From Channa striata (lineage: Eukaryota > Chordata > Actinopteri > Anabantiformes > Channidae), in NCBI GenBank assembly GCA_033026295.1, contig CM065169.1, positions 4,350,932 to 4,414,931 on the forward strand: a DNA stretch of 64,000 nt. Direction: 5' to 3'. Each line of letters starts with the position of its first letter. Positions within the stretch are counted from its first letter, which is position 1. Positions 59,140-64,000 of this stretch are shown here, piece by piece. The notes beneath the pieces are model-generated. The model ran no database searches. It was not told the origin of the DNA and saw only the letters and a list, made by a program, of their open reading frames with translations. A program made the position numbers and the translations under genes.

Positions 59140-60330
59140 GATGGTGCCGTGTGAGTGGCAGCGAGTTTCAGTAGCTCTGTCCTTTTATATTTATTTCTAT
59201 GCTGTATGTTTGCTGTGTTTTTTCTTTAAACCCCTGTGGAGTTGTGCAAACAGCAGTAAAAACTTTATCACTTTTGTACTCTGTTTTATCATCCTTTTCC
59301 AACTTTTTGAGTCGGCCTCGGGAGACCCTTTGGACTGTGGCTCTATTGTTTACACGCGGGACCAGCTGCTAGCTCTTAGCCGTGGCTCAACCAGGACACA
59401 CCGGACTCTGTGGTCTCCGTTAACGGATTTACACTGGTGCAGGCGGACCGGAGTGTGGCAGAAAGTGGTAGGAAGAAGGGAGGGGGACTGGCGGTGTTCG
59501 TGAACAACAGGTGGTGTAACCCCAGGCACATCACTGTTAAACAACAACTCTGCAGCAAAGACGTGGAACTGGTGGCAGTGAGCGTCCCTACCCTACTACC
59601 TCCCGCGGGAGTACTCTCACGTGTTGGCGGTCACTGTTTACGTTCCTCACTCGGACACACCGGACTCTGTGGCATGTGCACAGCACCGTTTACACTGGTG
59701 CTGGCAGACCCAGCACCCACAGGCCCTGAAAGTCCTCATCTCTGGGTACTTTAATCATGCCTGCCTCCCCCTCTCCGCCACCCTCACAACAGGTGGTTAA
59801 CTGCCAGGCACATCACTGTTAAAATAAAACTCTGGACCTGCAAAGATGTGGAACAAAGAATGGCATATACCTCCACCCCCCCTCCCCCCTGGGCCGTTCT
59901 CTCGACCATAATCTGGCGTCCCTGTCTCCTGCTCACTCCGGTGGTGAAAAACATTAACCACAGATCGACAGTCTCAGACATGTATCACAGACATATAAAC
60001 TTCTGTGTGGAAAACACTGCACCATCAAGACAGGCCCTTTCCTCATCTCTGGGTACCTTTAATCAGCCTGCTCCCTTCTGAATCTGAAGAAGAGGGTCTT
60101 TCTTTCTGGGAACACAGAGGAGCTGGGCAGAGTGCAGCGGGAAAAAATAAAATCAGGAGGTGCAAGGACAGCTAACACAAAGAAACTGCATACCTCTGGA
60201 TCAGACAACATCTGGGAGGTTTGGAGAGGACTGAAACACATCTCAGGGAACCTGTCTCCTGAGGGGGATGGTCGACAGGCCACTGGTGAAAACCTGGGCA
60301 AAGGTGAAAAATCTGTTCTTTAAGATTTGA
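59140..60330 (+). pseudogene. Rex1 endonuclease, rearranged
   Basis: Only parts of an APE-type domain are readable: FTLVQADRSVAESGRKKGGG, LAVFVNNRWCNPRHITVKQQ and CSKDVELVAVSVPTL, then LNLKKRVF and GNTEELGRVQREK of the linker in other frames. Two partial duplications disturb the order: 59395-59575 is echoed at 59655-59852, and the phrase cctcatctctgggtac(c)tttaatca occurs at 59736 and 60038. The SDH box and most catalytic motifs are missing. It cannot encode a working endonuclease. Confidence 0.7.
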
Positions 60331-60420
60331 TTCCATCCAGTCCCCAACCCCCTTGAGGGCCCCTGTTTTAACACTCCAGTCCAGGACATCCTCCCAGCTG
60401 CAGCTCCACACCTCAGCTCT

Positions 60421-61895
60421 ATGCAGACCAGCCCCCTCCTCCCACTGACTGAGAGCTCCCAACAAACCACAGCTCCAGACCAGTCACCGCCCACCCCCCT
60501 CTGCCTCACTGTGGACCAGGTTAGGAGAGAGTTAAGGAAGACTAAGGCCAGGAAGGCCAAAGGCCCTGACAACATCAGCTCCAGGCTCCTCAGGGAGTGT
60601 GCAGACCAGCTCTGTGAGGTTGTTCGGTCATTATTCAACCTGAGCCTTAGACTGGAGAAACTACCCGTGCTGTGGCAGACTTCCTGTCTGGTTCCAGTTC
60701 CAAAAGTACCACATCCCAAGGGCCGAACCACTACAGACCTGTCGCCTTAACCTCCCACCTTATGAAGGCTATGGAGAGGATCATCCTTGGCTACCTCCGC
60801 ACTCAGGTGAGCTCAACACTGGACCCGCTGCAGTTTGCCTATCGACCTGGCATCGGGGTGGACGACGCCATCATCTACCTGCAACACCGGGCCCTGTCTC
60901 ACCTGGAGTCCACTGGGAGTACTGTAAGGGTCCTGTATTTTGACTTCTCCAGTGCTTTCAACACCATCCAGCCATCACTGCTGAGGGGGAAGCTGGAGGT
61001 GGCAGGCGTGGACCAACATCTAGCTGCCTGGACCGTCTACTACCTCACGGACAGGCCACAGTTCCTGAGGCTGCGGGACTGTGTGTCAGATGTGGTAGTC
61101 TGCAGCACGGGGGCACCTCAAGGGACTGTGCTCTCCCCTTTTCTTTTAACACTCTACACGTCAGACTTCAAGTACAACTCCCACCTCTGTCACCTGCAGA
61201 AATTCTCGGACGACACAGCCATTGTTGGCTGTGCACTGGGTGAGAATGAGCAGCAATACAGGGGGGTCATCTCGGACTTTGTGGACTGGTGTGAGAACAA
61301 TTATTTGTTCCTGAACACCAGTAAGACAAAGGAGTTAGTGCTTGACTTCAGACGAAACCTTCCACCACACACACCGGAGAGCATCCAGGGCTCACACATT
61401 GAAATTGTGGACACCTTTAAATACCTGGGTGTCCACCTAAACAAAAAACTGGACTGGACAAACAACACAGACTCTCTGTACAGAAAGGGCCAGAGTCGCC
61501 TCCACCTGCTGAGGAGACTGAGGTTCTTTGGTGTGTGCAGGGAGCTTTTACAGACATTTTATGACACTGTGGTGGCCTCAGCAGTCCTTTATGGTGTTGT
61601 GTGCTGGGCTGGGAGCAGCACGGACAGAGACAGGAAAAGACTTAACAAGCTGGTTAAGAGAGCTGGCTCTGTCCTGGGCTGCACACTGGAGACTCCATCG
61701 AGGAGGTGGCGGACAAAGGATGTTGGCCAAACTAACATCCATCTGGATAACCCCTCCCACCCCCTGCACCACACTGTGGAGGCTCTGAGCAGCTCCTTCA
61801 GCACAAGACTGTTACATCCAAAGTGCAGGAAGGAGCGCTACCGTCGCTCATTCCTCCCCACAGCCATCAGACTGTACAATGTGTCACTGCAGTGA
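60421..61895 (+). CDS. Rex1-type LINE reverse transcriptase (one frameshift)
   Basis: The 407-codon frame 60672-61895 is preceded, in another frame, by 60421-60750 (LTVDQVRRELRKTKARKAKG, PDNISSRLL); a one-base shift at about 60715-60730 separates them, so the methionine at 60672 is not a natural start. RT motifs in order: NHYRPVALTSHLMKAMERII; motif A VLYFDFSSAFNTI with Asp; motif B GAPQGTVLSPFLLTLYTSDF; motif C FSDDTAIVGCALG with both Asp; motif D LNTSKTKELVLDF; motif E FKYLGVHLNKKLDW. The C-terminus reads SSSFSTRLLHPKC and SFLPTAIRLYNVSLQ, then stop. It would copy the element RNA at a nick. This is the best-preserved coding sequence in the window, but with a ruined endonuclease the element is not autonomous. 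Confidence 0.8.
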
Positions 61896-62052
61896 CACAC
61901 AATGTGCAATTTTTACTTGTATATTCTTATTTATTCATCTGTTTTGCACATTGTTCTTTGCAGATTCTGTGTCCCTTGTCTATGGCTGCTAAAAACACAA
62001 GAATTTCCCCACTGTGGGATTAATAAAGTTCTATCTTATCTTATCTTATGAT
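61880..62052 (+). repeat. Rex1 3' UTR with palindrome and tail stem-loop
   Basis: A perfect 20-bp palindrome tgtgtcactgcagtgacaca (61880-61899) spans the stop codon and recurs in the copy at 48770-48789. The end has a small stem cccactgtggg (62008-62018), then taataaag and cttat repeats. Tail stem-loops of this sort serve as RT recognition sites in related LINEs such as UnaL2. Confidence 0.75.
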
Positions 62053-62067
62053 GAAGGGATCATTTCC

Positions 62068-62790
62068 TTAAATTTCAGTCTTTTCAGATAAACACCTACT
62101 GAAGCAAAACTTTTTTCTAGCTGCTTTATAATCCATTAAATTAAATTCAAATGTTATCAGAAAATGGTAAGAGAGAACAGAATTATGAGGAAATACTGTT
62201 AATTTATCAATTTCGATGTCATATGTAAGGACAAGGTCTAGGGTGTGACTAAAACAATGAGTGGGTTCTTTTACATTTTGAGAGAAACCAATTGAATCTA
62301 ATAATAAAGTAAATGCCGTGTTGAGGGAGTTACTGTCAGCATCTACATGAATGTTAAAATCGCCCACTATGACGACTTTATCTGCACTAAGCACTAAGTT
62401 GGCTAGAAAATCTGAGAATTTAGTCAAAAATCCAGAATAAGGGACAAATAGAAGTGGATTTTGAGTTTTCCAAGTTGGGTGTGAAAGTCTCAGAGTAAGA
62501 CTCTCAAATGAGTTATAACTATGTTTAGGTCTAGGGTTTATTGGTAAGCTTGAGTGTTAGATTGCTGCTACTCCTCCACCTCGGCCTGAACTTCTAGGAA
62601 CATGATAGTTAATATGACTTGGGGGGGTCGACTCATTTAAACTGACATATTCTTTCTTCTGCAACCAAGTTTCAGTGAGACAAAATAAATTGAATTGATG
62701 ATCGCTTATCAAGTCATTTACTAAAAGAGATTTAGATGAGAGAGATCTGATATTTAATAATCCACATTTAATTCTTTTAGTTTTTTGTTC
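62068..62790 (-). pseudogene. L2 endonuclease (N-terminal and central part)
   Basis: Minus-strand reading: LLNIRSLSSKSLLVNDLISD, FNLFCLTETWLQKKEYVSLN (the TETW motif carries the catalytic Glu), YHVPRSSGRGGGVAAI then a stop, KHSYNSFESLTLRLSHPTWK, and the 119-aa frame 62068-62427 with VVIVGDFNIHVDADSN (GDFN catalytic motif) and THCFSHTLDLVLTYDIEIDK. The SDH box is replaced by SYH (LSYHFLITFEF). The Rex1 insertion follows directly. One stop and the changed SDH motif mark it as inactive. Confidence 0.85.
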
Positions 62791-63060
62791 AGTAAGAGGA
62801 GCAGTCCTGATTTTATTAAGTTATTATGATTAACTCCTCTTGTGATCATTTTTAGTTTGTAAAATTTAGTTGATCGGGGAACAGACACAGTCTCTATAGG
62901 AATGTGGGAGTTGTGGGGGGGTGACGGCAGTAAGGATACTGCAGAGAGGCGTGTAGGACTGGATCTCTGCGTCCTAGGCTCAACTCTGGACTGTCAATAT
63001 TTTGGATGTCTAATAAAATGAGCCATATTTTTTGATAAGACAACAGTGAGCGTATATGAC

Positions 63061-64000
63061 TTGACAAATTCAGACAATTACTATGACACAGCATTTGTCT
63101 GGTATATACTGTAAAAAGCAAACATCAACTAAAATCAGTACTATGGATCAAGTTAAATTTTTCAATGTTGTTCATCCACAGAAAAGCTTAACACTGTGAA
63201 AACACTAATGTGAAAATTGAGTTTTCTGTGGAGGGCTGCACTTATTTGACTGTTGGAAACTACAAATATGCAGTACTTCATTTTGCAAGACATAATGTTG
63301 TGTCTACACTGATCTTACACTGAGCAAATACAAAATTATATTAATGGTTAACAATATACAATTTATTTATACTTCCGTCTGTTTCCTGTATTATTTAACT
63401 TTTTTATTTTGTCCAAATTATTGTTTGGTGTTTGACTGGAGCTCTTTTAATTGCATCAGTATTGCTTTTTTCTTCAATAGCCTGATGATGACCAGGTGGA
63501 AAATTATTGCCAAATTATTTTTTTTGCATAGTGCATAAAAAGGTATTCATCTGCATTTCCTCTGGCCAACATTTATAAAAATGGTAATAAGCTACACTAC
63601 ACATGAATGGACACCTACCTGACATTAAAAAAACAAACTGACTTTAACAAAGTTTTATGAGTAAAAGTGATAGATGCATGGGGAAAACTGCCTTGAAAGG
63701 TAATAAATTAGAACTCATAGTTTAAGTTAAGTACATTAAATCTTACCATATTGCTATATACGTTTACTTTAAACTGTGTTCTTAAATTGTTCTTTAAAGT
63801 AAACTCAAAATGTGTTGACTAACACTCAATGAGCATTTACGTAAAATCAAACAAATAGTTTGTAGATGACATACTGGATACTGTTGAGAACGGGACGTAC
63901 CATTTCCATCCTGATCATATTTAGCCAACCATGCTGAAATGACTTGTATCTGATTGTAACAGCTACTAGTACTTTGAGTCCATATGCATAAAAAACACAT
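63061..64000. other. Non-coding stretch, nothing recognised
   Basis: AT-rich unique sequence up to the window end, without gene-like frames or repeats I recognise. Confidence 0.45.

Larger units (their letters stand above)
59111..62052 (+). mobile_element. Rex1/CR1-type LINE, nearly full length
   Basis: Starts near acaagatggtgccgtgtgag (about 59136) with a T-rich leader, then a decayed endonuclease (59140-60330), a clean RT frame (60421-61895), a 3' UTR and the tail aataaagttctatcttatct. Possible atgat repeats at 59106-59110 and 62048-62052 may be target duplications. It lies inside the minus-strand L2, in opposite orientation. Clade named from the FSDD-type RT and the tail; Rex1 is my best family guess. 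Confidence 0.8.
56629..63060 (-). mobile_element. Long L2-clade LINE, split by a Rex1 insertion
   Basis: On the minus strand: 5' UTR (about 62800-63060), endonuclease (62068-62790), interruption by Rex1 (59111-62052), linker (58700-59095), RT and C-terminal domain (57081-58690), 3' UTR (56640-57080). The 3' UTR shares its block with the solo tails elsewhere in the window. The last bases of the tail are lost or displaced by the RTE insertion. Taken without the insert it is about 3.5 kb, near full length for L2. Many frameshifts. Confidence 0.85.

Noticed and set aside
1..64000. CRISPR arrays, operons, prophage or bacterial mobile elements
   Set aside because: No regularly spaced repeats with unique spacers and no prokaryotic gene organisation; the repeat families are vertebrate.

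Overview
The window looks like a non-coding, repeat-rich stretch of a ray-finned fish (teleost) genome. The evidence is the repeat content: three non-LTR retrotransposon groups with typical teleost features (RTE-type, L2-type and Rex1/CR1-type LINEs), several tRNA-headed SINEs, and remnants of Tc1/mariner-like and other small DNA transposons. It is AT-rich, full of simple repeats, and has no bacterial-style gene packing. I found no host protein-coding exon, rRNA or functional tRNA gene that I could defend. The window is best read as a gene desert or part of a very large intron.

Layout. 1-2315: a minus-strand RTE LINE (copy A) cut by the left window edge. 2316-16869: mostly unique sequence with a Tc1-like end (7.7 kb), an L2 3' tail followed by two SINEs (10.35-11.35 kb), and another SINE (14.3 kb). 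16870-18440: a minus-strand L2 LINE fragment with an internal deletion. 18441-48459: about 30 kb of largely unique sequence with small MITEs, SINE pieces, microsatellites, a 102-bp AT palindrome (32.0 kb), a decayed Tc1-like transposase (45.0-45.7 kb) and stretches that could be conserved regulatory elements. 48460-63060: a dense transposon graveyard. It holds two divergent Rex1 fragments meeting at a perfect hairpin, a possible hAT-like element holding an L2 piece and a SINE, a plus-strand L2 carrying two inserts, RTE copy B, and a long minus-strand L2 split by a nearly complete plus-strand Rex1 element. 63061-64000: unique AT-rich sequence.

The coding information is all retrotransposon-derived: APE-type endonuclease plus reverse transcriptase, the enzymes of target-primed reverse transcription. 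Almost all copies are broken by frameshifts, stops, 5' truncation or internal deletion. The best preserved is the Rex1 reverse transcriptase, an uninterrupted 407-codon frame at 60672-61895 with the palm motifs present. The SINEs carry no protein and would depend on LINE enzymes.

The insertion order can partly be read from nesting. The minus-strand L2 was present first. RTE copy B entered its 3' tail and Rex1 entered the region between its endonuclease and RT. A 455-bp L2-type 3' tail, flanked by TGAA on both sides, entered another L2. I found no evidence for a new multi-gene system. The points most worth a second look are structural: palindromes at junctions, a SINE fragment that keeps only its head, a duplicated L2-Rex1 module, and deletions that remove the RT catalytic core.
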